Program-made: the position numbers and the translations under genes
Part shown: positions 15,869 through 25,511 of the stretch, piece after piece
Layout: each line of letters begins with the position of its first letter
How positions within the stretch are numbered: position 1 is the stretch's first letter
Assembly (NCBI GenBank): GCA_035540635.1
Contig: DATLGH010000091.1
Coordinates: 1-33,869, forward strand
Reading direction: 5' to 3'
Length of the DNA: 33,869 nt
From: Egibacteraceae bacterium
GTDB taxonomy: Bacteria; Actinomycetota; Nitriliruptoria; Euzebyales; Egibacteraceae
Notes under the pieces: model-generated
The model's input: only the letters and a program-made list of their open reading frames with translations
The model's database searches: none
What the model was told of the DNA's origin: nothing

Positions 15869-15896
15869 CCTGTCGCGCGTGGCTGAAAGCGACAGG
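15869..15896 (-). promoter_or_regulatory. Inverted repeat overlapping the hemerythrin-gene ribosome site
   Basis: CCTGTCGC (15869-15876) and GCGACAGG (15889-15896) are perfect 8-bp inverted repeats around a 12-nt spacer. The gene-proximal arm shares 3 nt with the AGGAGAGG ribosome site (15864-15871). It could be a protein operator or an RNA hairpin that hides the ribosome site. Confidence 0.5.
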
Positions 15897-15966
15897 CTGC
15901 CCCTCTTCAGGACTGCGGAACCCTGCTCCACGGTGAGTGGGTCGAAAGCCCCCGCGAGCACGGCGC

Positions 15967-16209
15967 TCAGCTGCCGTAGAGCTCCTCGGCCCGCTCCTTG
16001 CACGTCGGGCAGAGCGGGAAGCGCGCCGGGTCCCGGGAGGGCACCCAACGCTTGCCGCACAGTGCCTCGACCGGCAGGCCGAGGACACGGGCCTCGGTCA
16101 CCGCCGCCGCCGCTCCCCCGCCCTCCTTACGGATGATGTGGGCGAACCGCTCGCGGTCCTCCGAGTCGGTCGGGACGGGCGCGGGTCGCCGTTCGGTCGT
16201 CGTCGCCAT
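15967..16209 (-). CDS. DUF3039 family small protein
   Basis: An 80-residue protein of a conserved actinobacterial family with unknown function. The C-terminal half shows the family core ALCGKRWVPSRDPARFPLCPTCKE, with three cysteines (CGK and CPTC) suggesting metal binding. The N-terminal part is charged and probably flexible. The ATG at 16207-16209 has GGAGGTG with 6 nt spacing; the upstream part of the open frame is not coding. It stands between the SLH-DUF192 gene and the hemerythrin gene on the same strand. Confidence 0.85.
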   Translation of the reverse strand: MATTTERRPAPVPTDSEDRERFAHIIRKEGGGAAAAVTEARVLGLPVEALCGKRWVPSRDPARFPLCPTCKERAEELYGS

Positions 16210-16243
16210 CGTGGACACCTCCGAAAGACTGTCGGTCCTTCCC

Positions 16244-16249
16244 ACTCTA
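16244..16249 (-). promoter_or_regulatory. Possible -10 box of the DUF3039 gene
   Basis: TAGAGT on the minus strand lies about 35 nt before the ATG, a suitable distance for a promoter with a short leader. A -35 box is not clear. Confidence 0.3.
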
Positions 16250-16280
16250 GGGTGCGCCCTCACGCCGGCGCAGGGGCACT

Positions 16281-16964
16281 TCAGGGCCGTAGCTGCTCGG
16301 GCACGTCGACGCGCCAGCCGGGACCCGCGAGCCCGAGGTCCTCGAAGCGCCCACGGTTCACCTCGAGAGCCCCCCGGTAGGCCACCCCCGGGTCGTAGCT
16401 GGGGCACGGGTCGGCGGTGCAGGGCTCCATGTCCATGATGGCGAGCACCCGCCCGCCCGCGTCGAAGTAGGCGATGGAAAGCGGGATAAGCGTGTCCTTC
16501 ATCCAGAACCCGCCCCGCGTGTCAGCCGGGAACAGGAAGAGCATCCCCCCCTCCCGTGGCAGCTCCCGCACGCCCATGAGGCCACGGCGCCGCAGCTCGT
16601 CACGGTCGGCGACGTAGACGGGCTTGGGCACGTGCACGCCGCCGGGGTCGAGCATGACGCTGCTCTGGCTGAACGGTGCGTGGTCGGGCAGCGCTCCCGC
16701 GCGCACGCTCGCGATCTTGCGGTCGACGAGCTGGTCGTAGCGGAGGAACATCGATGCGGCCTGGTCGCGCGTGATCGTGGCCCGCGGGCGATACGTCCCG
16801 TCGGGGTACCCGGTCACGACCCCGTGCGCGTGCGCCCAGTGGATCGCATCGGCATGCGCGCTCCCGTGGGCGACGTCGCGGAGGACATGCGTGGCGAGCG
16901 CCGATCCGACGCTTCCGCCGACGACGGCTGCGGTCAGGGCCAGGACGATCAGACATCTTCTCAC
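16281..16964 (-). CDS. Secreted SLH-domain/DUF192 fusion protein
   Basis: The protein has 227 residues. A signal peptide (about residues 1-25, ending SALA-TH) is followed by one S-layer homology repeat (about 28-75: LRDVAHGSAHADAIHWAHAHGVVTGYPDGTYRP then TRDQAASMFLRY). A DUF192 domain (about 114-223) carries RRGLMGVRELP, MLFLFP and FWMKDTLIPLSIAYFD. SLH repeats usually bind cell-wall polymers. DUF192 is a small secreted-domain family of unknown function. Two Cys (182 and 187) in the DUF192 insertion PCTADPCPSY could form a disulfide. The GTG start has GGAAGG about 8 nt upstream. The two-domain fusion is unusual. Confidence 0.85.
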   Translation of the reverse strand: MRRCLIVLALTAAVVGGSVGSALATHVLRDVAHGSAHADAIHWAHAHGVVTGYPDGTYRPRATITRDQAASMFLRYDQLVDRKIASVRAGALPDHAPFSQSSVMLDPGGVHVPKPVYVADRDELRRRGLMGVRELPREGGMLFLFPADTRGGFWMKDTLIPLSIAYFDAGGRVLAIMDMEPCTADPCPSYDPGVAYRGALEVNRGRFEDLGLAGPGWRVDVPEQLRP

Positions 16965-17069
16965 AGCGGCACCTTCCTCGATGGGCCTGCGGGCGGTTCA
17001 GCGTCCAAAGCATGCCGCGATCGGCGGCACACTGACCTGCGTGGCCGACCCGGACCCGAGGTGGACGAC

Positions 17070-17957
17070 GTGACGGTTATCCAGAGCCTTCGTCCGAGCG
17101 ATCTCGACGAGGTCGCCCTGCAGATCGCCCGGCTCCAGGAGGATCCCGAGCATCATGTCGGCTATCTGTCCCTCGGCGCGGAGGCGATCGCGGAGGAGCT
17201 CGCCGCGCTGCCCGGAGGGCCGGCGGCGGCGATCGTCGCGGTCGGCGGTGGGCGCCCGGTCGGGCTCCTCGCCGCCGAGCACAGCGACGACCCGCCGCGG
17301 GTCTGGTGGCACGGGCCCTTCGTGTGGGCGGGTGCCGAGTGGCGCGCCGTGGCCGACCGCCTCTACACCTCCGCGCGCCGGCGCCTGCCCCGGCACGTGC
17401 GCGAGGAGGAGCTCAACCCCGACGACCGCAGCGTTCGGCTCGCCGACTTCGCGCACGCGCACGGTTTCCAGCCCGAGCGGGCGTCCGCCGTGCTCGTGCT
17501 CGAGCAACCGGCCGCGGTGGCGGGGGGCGGCGACGCCGTCGCGGCCACCGACGCCGACGTCGCCGACCTCGCGAGGCTCCACGACGACCTCTTTCCCGCC
17601 TCGCCCACGCCCGGGGCCCGCCTGCTCGCCACCGACCACCCCGACCGCACCGTGCTCGTCGTCCGCAGGGCCGGACGCCTCGCCGGCTACGTCGTCGTGG
17701 AACGGCAGGCCGAGGACCAGGGCTACATCGACTTCGTGGGCGTCCGGCCCGACCTGCGCCGCCGTGGGATCGGCCGGACGCTCGTCGCCGGCGGCGTCGC
17801 CTGGCTGCACAAGCGGGGCTGCACGACGGTCAGCCTCACCGTCCGCGAGACGCTGCGGGCGGCCCGGGCGCTGTACGAGTCGACCGGATTCGTCGAGGAG
17901 CGCGTGCTGCGCCCGTGGCGCAAGGGCTTCGCGGTGCACCCCGCCGAGGAGGGGTGA
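17070..17957 (+). CDS. Tandem GNAT-fold N-acetyltransferase
   Basis: The protein has 295 residues and resembles two GNAT domains in tandem. The C-terminal one (about 155-290) is complete: GYVVVERQ, YIDFVGVRPDLRRRGIGRTLV with the acetyl-CoA loop RRRGIGR (230-236), then ARALYESTGFVEERV. The N-terminal half is a degenerate copy without the loop. Mycothiol synthase MshD has the same tandem layout, but no MshD-specific residue could be confirmed, so the substrate is unknown. The GTG at 17070 follows GAGGTGG at 5 nt. The long open frame upstream of it covers the SLH-DUF192 gene on the other strand and is rejected. Confidence 0.85.
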   Translation: MTVIQSLRPSDLDEVALQIARLQEDPEHHVGYLSLGAEAIAEELAALPGGPAAAIVAVGGGRPVGLLAAEHSDDPPRVWWHGPFVWAGAEWRAVADRLYTSARRRLPRHVREEELNPDDRSVRLADFAHAHGFQPERASAVLVLEQPAAVAGGGDAVAATDADVADLARLHDDLFPASPTPGARLLATDHPDRTVLVVRRAGRLAGYVVVERQAEDQGYIDFVGVRPDLRRRGIGRTLVAGGVAWLHKRGCTTVSLTVRETLRAARALYESTGFVEERVLRPWRKGFAVHPAEEG

Positions 17958-18012
17958 GCACCGGCTGCCCGGCGTATCGTGCGCGGCGACCCGACGCGGA
18001 AGGCAGGCACCC

Positions 18013-18888
18013 ATGAACGCAGGCAGCCCGGCGCAGCGCATCCGCGACCTGCTCGCCGCCGGCACGACGGTGAACATGCCGGGGGTGTACGACGCGCTGT
18101 CGGCCCGCCTGGCGTCGGAGGGCGGGTTCGAGGTGCTGTTCGTCTCCGGCTACTCCGTGGCGGCGTCGCGTCTTGGCATGCCCGACTACGGCTACCTCAC
18201 CCAGACCGAGATCGTGGACACCGCGCGGGCGGTCTGCGCGAACACGGCGAGCCCGGTCATCGTGGACGCCGACACGGGCTACGGGAACCCGCTGAACGCG
18301 ATGCACACGGCGCGGCTGCTGCACCGGGCCGGGGCCGGGGGGTTGTTCCTCGAGGATCAGGAGTGGCCGAAGAAGTGCGGACACTTCGCCGGCAAGCGGG
18401 TCGTCGACCGGCAGGAGTGGCTCGGCAAGCTTCGCGCGGTGCGCGACCTCCGCGGAGAAGGCGTCGACCTCTTCGTCGTCGCGCGCACCGACGCGCGGGC
18501 GGCAGTGTCGCTCGAGGAGGCCATCGCCCGCGCCCAGGCCGCACGTGACCTCGGGGTCGACGCAGTTTTCGTCGAGGCGCCCGAGACGGTCGACGACCTC
18601 GAGCGGGTCGCCCGCGAGGTGGAGGGGGTCGTCCGAGTCGCGAACATGATCGAGGGGGGACGCACGCCGCTGCTCACGCCCGCCGAGCTGCACGACCTCG
18701 GCTACGACCTCATCGTCACGCCGCTGACCGGGCTGTTCGCCGCCGCCCGCGCCCTGCGCGACGCGTACGCCGTCCTGCGCGCCAAAGGCACGCTGCGCGA
18801 CGACCCCGACCTTGTCGTGTCCTTCGAGGGGTTCGCCGACGTCGTCGACCTCGCCGGCCACCGCGACCTCGAACGCCGCTACGCCTGA
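18013..18888 (+). CDS. Isocitrate lyase/PEP mutase family enzyme
   Basis: The protein has 291 residues with the TIM-barrel motifs of the superfamily: PGVYDALSARL, FVSGYSVAAS, the Mg-binding DADTGYGN (85-92) and LEDQ, and the catalytic KKCGH (120-124). Then come VARTDAR and VEAPE. Members cleave or rearrange 2-hydroxy- or 2-oxo-dicarboxylates: methylisocitrate lyase, oxaloacetate decarboxylase, phosphonopyruvate-type mutases. The catalytic Cys in KKCGH favours a lyase of the 2-methylisocitrate or related type. No prp genes are adjacent, so the substrate is not assigned. The ATG has GGAAGGCAGG upstream and follows the GNAT gene by 55 nt. Confidence 0.87.
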   Translation: MNAGSPAQRIRDLLAAGTTVNMPGVYDALSARLASEGGFEVLFVSGYSVAASRLGMPDYGYLTQTEIVDTARAVCANTASPVIVDADTGYGNPLNAMHTARLLHRAGAGGLFLEDQEWPKKCGHFAGKRVVDRQEWLGKLRAVRDLRGEGVDLFVVARTDARAAVSLEEAIARAQAARDLGVDAVFVEAPETVDDLERVAREVEGVVRVANMIEGGRTPLLTPAELHDLGYDLIVTPLTGLFAAARALRDAYAVLRAKGTLRDDPDLVVSFEGFADVVDLAGHRDLERRYA

Positions 18889-18910
18889 GGCAGCGCCGGC
18901 GGGTCGGCTG

Positions 18911-18931
18911 GCGGCAACCCCGGCTTGCCGC
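18911..18931. terminator. Hairpin between convergent genes
   Basis: GCGGCAA (18911-18917) and TTGCCGC (18925-18931) form a perfect 7-bp stem with a 7-nt loop. It lies in the 96-nt gap between the convergent lyase-family gene and ligA, so it could terminate both. There is no U tract. Confidence 0.5.
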
Positions 18932-18984
18932 GCACTGCCGCCCCGGCCCCGCCGGCCCCCGCCTACCTGCGGGAAAAGGGCGGG

Positions 18985-21382
<2,398 letters not shown>

Positions 21383-21386
21383 GAGT

Positions 21387-22514
21387 TCAGCTCTCCTTCC
21401 GGCCCGACCAGGTTGGTGCCGTAGCGTACTCGGGGGTGCCGCCGCCCGGCGAATGGGCGATGGTCGCTCCGCCGAGGCACTCGTCGCCGTCGTACAGCAC
21501 GACGGCCTGGCCCGGGGCGACCCCGACGGGACGCTCCGCGGGGAACGTCACACGGATGCGGCCACCGCCGAGCTCGACCGCCTCGGCGGGCAGCGCCGCC
21601 CCGCGGTAGCGCACCTGCGCGGTCAGTGCGGTTCCCTCAGGCGGCGGACGCCCGGCGACCCAGGAGAGGTTCACGGCCACGAGGTCGTGGGTCTCCAGGA
21701 ACGAACGGGGCCCGACGTGCACGTCGCTGCCGTGGATGGCGGTGACGTAGAGGGGTTCGGCCTGACCACCGAGGCCGAGGCCGCGGCGCTGCCCGACCGT
21801 GAAGCGGTAGGCGCCGTCGTGGAAGCCGAGCACGGCGCCGTTGGGACCCACGAACGCGCCCCGGCGCTCGCCGAGGCGGGGTGCGAGGAAGCTCCGCAGG
21901 TCGCCCGAAGGGATGAAGCAGATGTCGTGGCTGTCGGGCTTCGTCGCCGTCGGCAACCCGCGTTCGGCGGCCATGGTCCGCAGTGCCGCCTTCGTGTGCT
22001 CGCCCACGGGCCACAGGGTGTGGGCGAGCGCCTGCTGGGTCGCCATGTAGAGCACGTAGGTCTGGTCCTTGCCGCGGTCCGCCGCGCGGTACAGGCGTGC
22101 GCGGCCGTCCGTGTCGCTGCGAAGCCGGACGTGGTGGCCGGTCGCGAGCGCGTCGAAGCCGACGGACCGGGCGCGGGCGAGCAGGGCGGTGTACTTCACC
22201 CGCTCGTTGCAGCGGATGCAGGGGTTCGGGGTGCGCCCCGCGGCGTACTCGGTGACGAAGTCCTCGACGACCCGCTCGGTGAAGGCGGACGCGAGATCCC
22301 AGACGTAGAACGGGATGGCGAGGCGGTCGGCGACGCGCCGGGCGTCGCGGGCGTCGTCGAGCGTGCAGCAGCCCTTGCCCGTCCTCCCGGCCGGGCCTGT
22401 CGGGGCAGCGGCCATCTTCAAGTGCACGCCGGTGAGGTCATGGCCCTGCTCGACGAGCAGCGCGGCGGTCATCGACGAGTCGACTCCGCCCGACATCGCC
22501 ACGAGCACCCTCAT
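21387..22514 (-). CDS. mnmA: tRNA-specific 2-thiouridylase MnmA
   Basis: The protein has 375 residues. It makes 2-thiouridine at wobble position 34 of Lys, Glu and Gln tRNAs, using ATP and sulfur relayed from a cysteine desulfurase. The PP-loop SGGVDSS (8-14) is intact. The catalytic Cys pair is Cys99 (NPCIRCN) and Cys199 (SHDICFIPSGD). The ATG at 22514 gives the classical N-terminus MRVLVAMSGG. A GTG at 22548-22550 would overlap the ndh stop (GTGA) and add 12 residues, so it is a possible coupled start. The desulfurase gene lies two genes upstream, matching the sulfur relay. Confidence 0.95.
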   Translation of the reverse strand: MRVLVAMSGGVDSSMTAALLVEQGHDLTGVHLKMAAAPTGPAGRTGKGCCTLDDARDARRVADRLAIPFYVWDLASAFTERVVEDFVTEYAAGRTPNPCIRCNERVKYTALLARARSVGFDALATGHHVRLRSDTDGRARLYRAADRGKDQTYVLYMATQQALAHTLWPVGEHTKAALRTMAAERGLPTATKPDSHDICFIPSGDLRSFLAPRLGERRGAFVGPNGAVLGFHDGAYRFTVGQRRGLGLGGQAEPLYVTAIHGSDVHVGPRSFLETHDLVAVNLSWVAGRPPPEGTALTAQVRYRGAALPAEAVELGGGRIRVTFPAERPVGVAPGQAVVLYDGDECLGGATIAHSPGGGTPEYATAPTWSGRKES

Positions 22515-22546
22515 GGCGCCCACTCTGCCGTATCGACCCCCGCGGT

Positions 22547-23821
22547 TCACGCCGCGCGCGCGTGCGGATCCTCCTCGGTGAACACCGCTCGCGCGCCACG
22601 CTCGGACGTGAGGTAGCTGATCGTCCAGTGGAGCAGGACGCTCATGCGGTTGCGGAAGCCGATGAGGAAGTAGAGGTGGAGGACGAGCCAGGCGACCCAG
22701 GCCAGCCGGCCGCGGAACCGCAGCCGGCCTGGCAGCTCAGCCACCGCGGCGTTGCGCCCGATGGTCGCCATGACGCCCTTGTCGCGGTAGCGGAACACCC
22801 GGAGTGGCTGCCCCCCCAGCTCGCGGAGCAGGTCGTCGGCGACGTGGCGGCCCTGCTGGATGGCGGCGGGCGCGAGCTGCGGCACGAGGCCCCCCCGCCC
22901 GTCGGGCACCGCCGCGATGTCGCCCACGGCGAAGACCCCGGGGCGATCGGGGACCTGCAGGCACCGGTCGGTCACGATGCGTCCGCCCCGGCTCTGCTCG
23001 ACCCCGAGGGCGGCGGCCAGCGGGTGCGCGCGGACGCCGGCGGCCCACACCACCGTGTCGGTCGCGAGCACGTCCCCGTCACTGAAGAAGACCTTGCCCG
23101 GCGCGACCTCGGTGATGCCCGTCCCGAGGCGGATCTCCACGCCGAGGCGCTCCAGCTTCGCGATCGTGTAAGCCTGGGAGACCGGGGCGAACCCCCCGAG
23201 GACCGCGTCGGCCTGCTCGACGAGCACGACCCGCGCGGCATCGACGTCGACGTCGGGGTGGTCACGGCGCAGGACGCGGTGGATCAACTCGGCGAGCGCC
23301 CCAGCGACCTCGACGCCGGTCGGGCCGCCACCGGCGACGACGAACGTCAAGGTACCGTCAGTCGCCGTGGGGCCGGCCCCGCTCGCCCGCTCGAACCGGC
23401 GCAGCACGTGGTTGCGCAGCGCCACCGCCTCGCCGAGGCCCTTGAGGGCGAAGGCGTGCTCGGCCACACCCGCGACCCCGTAGTCCGCGGTGACGGCGCC
23501 CGCAGCCACGACGAGGCGGTCGAAGTCGAGCTGCCCACCGTCGGCGAAGTGCAGGCGGCGGTCGCCCCAGTCCACGCGGGCGACCGTCCCGAGCCTGAAG
23601 CCGACGCCGGGCACGTCCTGGAGGGCCCCCCGCACGCTGTGGCCGACGTCCTGCGGCTGCAGCACCGACGTGGCCACCTGGTAGAGCAGCGGCTGGAACG
23701 TGTGGTGATTGCGGGCGTCGACGAGTGTCACGCGAACCTGGCCGCCCCCTCGCCTGCCGAGGCGTCGTGCGGCGGTCAGGCCGGCGAACCCGGCTCCGAC
23801 GATCACGATGTGCGGCGTCAT
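22547..23821 (-). CDS. ndh: Type II NADH dehydrogenase (NDH-2)
   Basis: A 424-residue single-subunit flavoenzyme that passes electrons from NADH to quinone without pumping protons. The FAD fold VIVGAGFAGLTAARRLGRRG opens the protein, NHHTFQPLLYQVATSVLQP is a family hallmark, and the NADH fold contains VVAGGGPTGVEVAGALAEL. FAVGDIAAVPD is the second FAD segment. A C-terminal hydrophobic/amphipathic region (WVAWLVLHLYFLIGF) anchors it to the membrane. The ATG at 23819-23821 follows GGGAGGG at 7 nt. A promoter with a Rex-like palindrome precedes it, so control by the NADH/NAD+ ratio is predicted. Confidence 0.94.
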   Translation of the reverse strand: MTPHIVIVGAGFAGLTAARRLGRRGGGQVRVTLVDARNHHTFQPLLYQVATSVLQPQDVGHSVRGALQDVPGVGFRLGTVARVDWGDRRLHFADGGQLDFDRLVVAAGAVTADYGVAGVAEHAFALKGLGEAVALRNHVLRRFERASGAGPTATDGTLTFVVAGGGPTGVEVAGALAELIHRVLRRDHPDVDVDAARVVLVEQADAVLGGFAPVSQAYTIAKLERLGVEIRLGTGITEVAPGKVFFSDGDVLATDTVVWAAGVRAHPLAAALGVEQSRGGRIVTDRCLQVPDRPGVFAVGDIAAVPDGRGGLVPQLAPAAIQQGRHVADDLLRELGGQPLRVFRYRDKGVMATIGRNAAVAELPGRLRFRGRLAWVAWLVLHLYFLIGFRNRMSVLLHWTISYLTSERGARAVFTEEDPHARAA

Positions 23822-23858
23822 GGTTGAACCCTCCCAGGGGCTTGCGAATCCATTCACT

Positions 23859-23887
23859 ACCGTATGTGAAATCTTTCACAAGCGCAA
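23859..23887 (-). promoter_or_regulatory. Promoter of ndh
   Basis: On the minus strand, TTGCGC (23882-23887), a 17-bp spacer and TACGGT (23859-23864) form a good promoter about 37 nt before the ndh ATG. The spacer is occupied by the Rex-like palindrome, so a bound repressor would block RNA polymerase. Confidence 0.6.
23865..23880. promoter_or_regulatory. Rex-type operator
   Basis: TGTGAAATCTTTCACA is an inverted repeat with 7-bp arms around a TC centre. It matches the published Rex operator pattern TGTGAAnnnnTTCACA at every fixed position. Rex is a repressor released from DNA by NADH and is known to control ndh, nuo and cyd genes in Gram-positive bacteria. No rex gene is in the window. Confidence 0.75.
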
Positions 23888-23954
23888 CCAGGGGCTCTCC
23901 GTGGCCCCCCCGGCTCCCCCCTCGACACCGGCCCGCTGAGGGACGGGGTCCGCC

Positions 23955-23972
23955 GGTGGCGGAAGCGCCACC
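23955..23972 (-). terminator. Hairpin terminator after the cysteine desulfurase gene
   Basis: GGTGGCG (23955-23961) and CGCCACC (23966-23972) form a perfect 7-bp stem with a 4-nt loop, 8 nt past the stop codon. There is no U run, as is common in actinobacteria. It would separate the desulfurase transcript from the ndh unit. Confidence 0.55.
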
Positions 23973-23980
23973 CGAGCCTC

Positions 23981-25135
23981 CTACAGGTAGCCGCCGCCCG
24001 CGTCGCGCAGCCGTTTGACCGCGTCGGTGAACGTTGAGACCGCGGTGTCGACGTCAGCCTCGGTGGTGGTGCGCCCGCACGTCAGCCGCAGGTGGGCGAC
24101 GTCGGGGTCCGCCCCGATGGCGGTGAGGACGTGGCTCGGCTCGGCGGCGCCCGACTGGCAGGCAGAGCCGGTCGAGGCGGCGACCCCCGCGGCGTCGAGC
24201 GCCACGAGCAGCGCCTCGCCGTCGCACCCGTTGACCGCGACGTGCGCGTTGTGGGGCAGGCGCCGCTCGGCCGACCCGTTCAAGGCGACGTCGCCCACGG
24301 CCAGCAGCCCGTCGAGCAGCCGGTCCCGCAGCGCCCGCAGCCGTGGGATCTCCTCGTCCATCGTCGACGCGGTCAGCGCCGCAGCCGCCCCGCAGCCGAC
24401 AATGCCCGGGGTGTTCAGCGTCCCCGAGCGCACTCCCCGCTCCTGCCCACCGCCGTGCAGGACCGGCTCGGCGGCCAGGTCACGGCGAAGCACGAGCACC
24501 CCGACGCCTTTCGGCCCGTTGAACTTGTGCGCCGACAGCGCGAGGGCACCGACGCCCCAGCCGTCCAGGTCGAGGGGGGCACGGCCGAACGCCTGGACCG
24601 CATCGGTGTGCAGGGGGACGCCCCGCTCGACAAGGGCGGGGCCGATCGCCTCGAGCGGTTGGATGGTGCCGAGCTCGTTGTTCGCCGCCATGACGCTGAC
24701 GAGCACCGTATCGTCGCGGACCGCGGCGAGGAGGCGGTCGGGGTCCACGACGCCGTCCGCGCCGACCGCGACGACCGTCGCCGAGAACCCCTCGTGGTCG
24801 ACGAGCCACTCGACCGACTCGAGGACCGCATGGTGCTCCACGGCGGTCGTGACGAGGTGCGCTCCCCGGGCGGCGTCACGGGCGCCCCAGGCGATGCCCT
24901 TGACCGCCTGGTTGTCAGCCTCCGTGCCGCCTGAGGTGAACAGCACCTCGAGAGGCGCGACACCGAGCGCGGCGGCGACCTGCTCACGGGCCGCCTCGAC
25001 CGCTGCGCGGGCCGCGCGACCGTGACCGTGCAGCGACGAGGGGTTGCCGAAATCCTCCTCCAGGTAGGGCCGCATGGCCTGACGGACGCCCGGGTCGATC
25101 GGGGTGGTGGCGGCATGGTCGAGGTAGACGGACAT
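23981..25135 (-). CDS. Cysteine desulfurase (NifS/IscS family)
   Basis: A 384-residue PLP enzyme that releases sulfur from cysteine as an enzyme-bound persulfide. The PLP lysine is Lys204 in LSAHKFNGPKG, the persulfide cysteine is Cys326 in STGSACQSGA, and YLDHAATTP opens the protein. The Cys loop is of the group I (NifS/IscS) kind. The likely acceptors are MnmA, encoded two genes downstream, and Fe-S assembly factors not seen here. The ATG has only a weak GGTGA site. The promoter region upstream contains a 7-bp dyad set in an over-long spacer. Confidence 0.94.
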   Translation of the reverse strand: MSVYLDHAATTPIDPGVRQAMRPYLEEDFGNPSSLHGHGRAARAAVEAAREQVAAALGVAPLEVLFTSGGTEADNQAVKGIAWGARDAARGAHLVTTAVEHHAVLESVEWLVDHEGFSATVVAVGADGVVDPDRLLAAVRDDTVLVSVMAANNELGTIQPLEAIGPALVERGVPLHTDAVQAFGRAPLDLDGWGVGALALSAHKFNGPKGVGVLVLRRDLAAEPVLHGGGQERGVRSGTLNTPGIVGCGAAAALTASTMDEEIPRLRALRDRLLDGLLAVGDVALNGSAERRLPHNAHVAVNGCDGEALLVALDAAGVAASTGSACQSGAAEPSHVLTAIGADPDVAHLRLTCGRTTTEADVDTAVSTFTDAVKRLRDAGGGYL

Positions 25136-25146
25136 GCTGTCACCGT

Positions 25147-25178
25147 ATGCTAGTCGCCCCCCGCCGGCGGCGACTCAA
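25147..25178 (-). promoter_or_regulatory. Candidate desulfurase-gene promoter with a dyad in a 20-bp spacer
   Basis: On the minus strand, TTGAGT (25173-25178) and TAGCAT (25147-25152) are separated by 20 bp. Inverted repeats AGTCGCC (25152-25158) and GGCGACT (25169-25175) lie almost exactly centred in that spacer. Long spacers with a central dyad are the hallmark of MerR-family promoters. Assignment to such a regulator is inference. Confidence 0.4.
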
Positions 25179-25269
25179 TTGCTGGGCGAGGTTTCCTCTC
25201 GGCGCGCCCGGTTCATGATTGCGCTGTCGCGTCAACCGAGCCACCGCACCGAAAAGAGAGGAAAGCACC

Positions 25270-25509
25270 ATGCGAAGGACCATGATGAGCGCTCTGCTCG
25301 CCGCAGCACTGGTCTTCGGACCCGCCACAGCCGCCAGCGCAACCCATACCGGCGGAGGCTGCGAGCACCAGAGGACCACGCGCGCCCACGAGGCGGTGCC
25401 ACATCGCAACCAGGGCACGCACCAGGCGCACCAGAGCATCCCGTACTGCCCGCCACACGACGCTCCGCGCCACCGCGACACTGCCAACGGGCACGGCGGC
25501 CACCACTAG
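25270..25509 (+). CDS. Small secreted histidine-rich protein
   Basis: The protein has 79 residues. A signal peptide (about residues 1-25, RRTMMSALLAAALVFGPATA then ASA-TH) is followed by a mature part of about 54 residues with 11 histidines and two cysteines. Two imperfect copies of a pattern AH-x-x-(V/I)-P-(H/Y) appear as RAHEAVPH and QAHQSIPY. The C-terminus is HGGHH. Metal binding outside the membrane is likely; no family name is recognised. The ATG follows GAGAGG at 8 nt. The gene is divergent from the desulfurase gene, and its stop lies 2 nt from the stop of the convergent transpeptidase gene. Confidence 0.75.
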   Translation: MRRTMMSALLAAALVFGPATAASATHTGGGCEHQRTTRAHEAVPHRNQGTHQAHQSIPYCPPHDAPRHRDTANGHGGHH

Positions 25510-25511
25510 CG

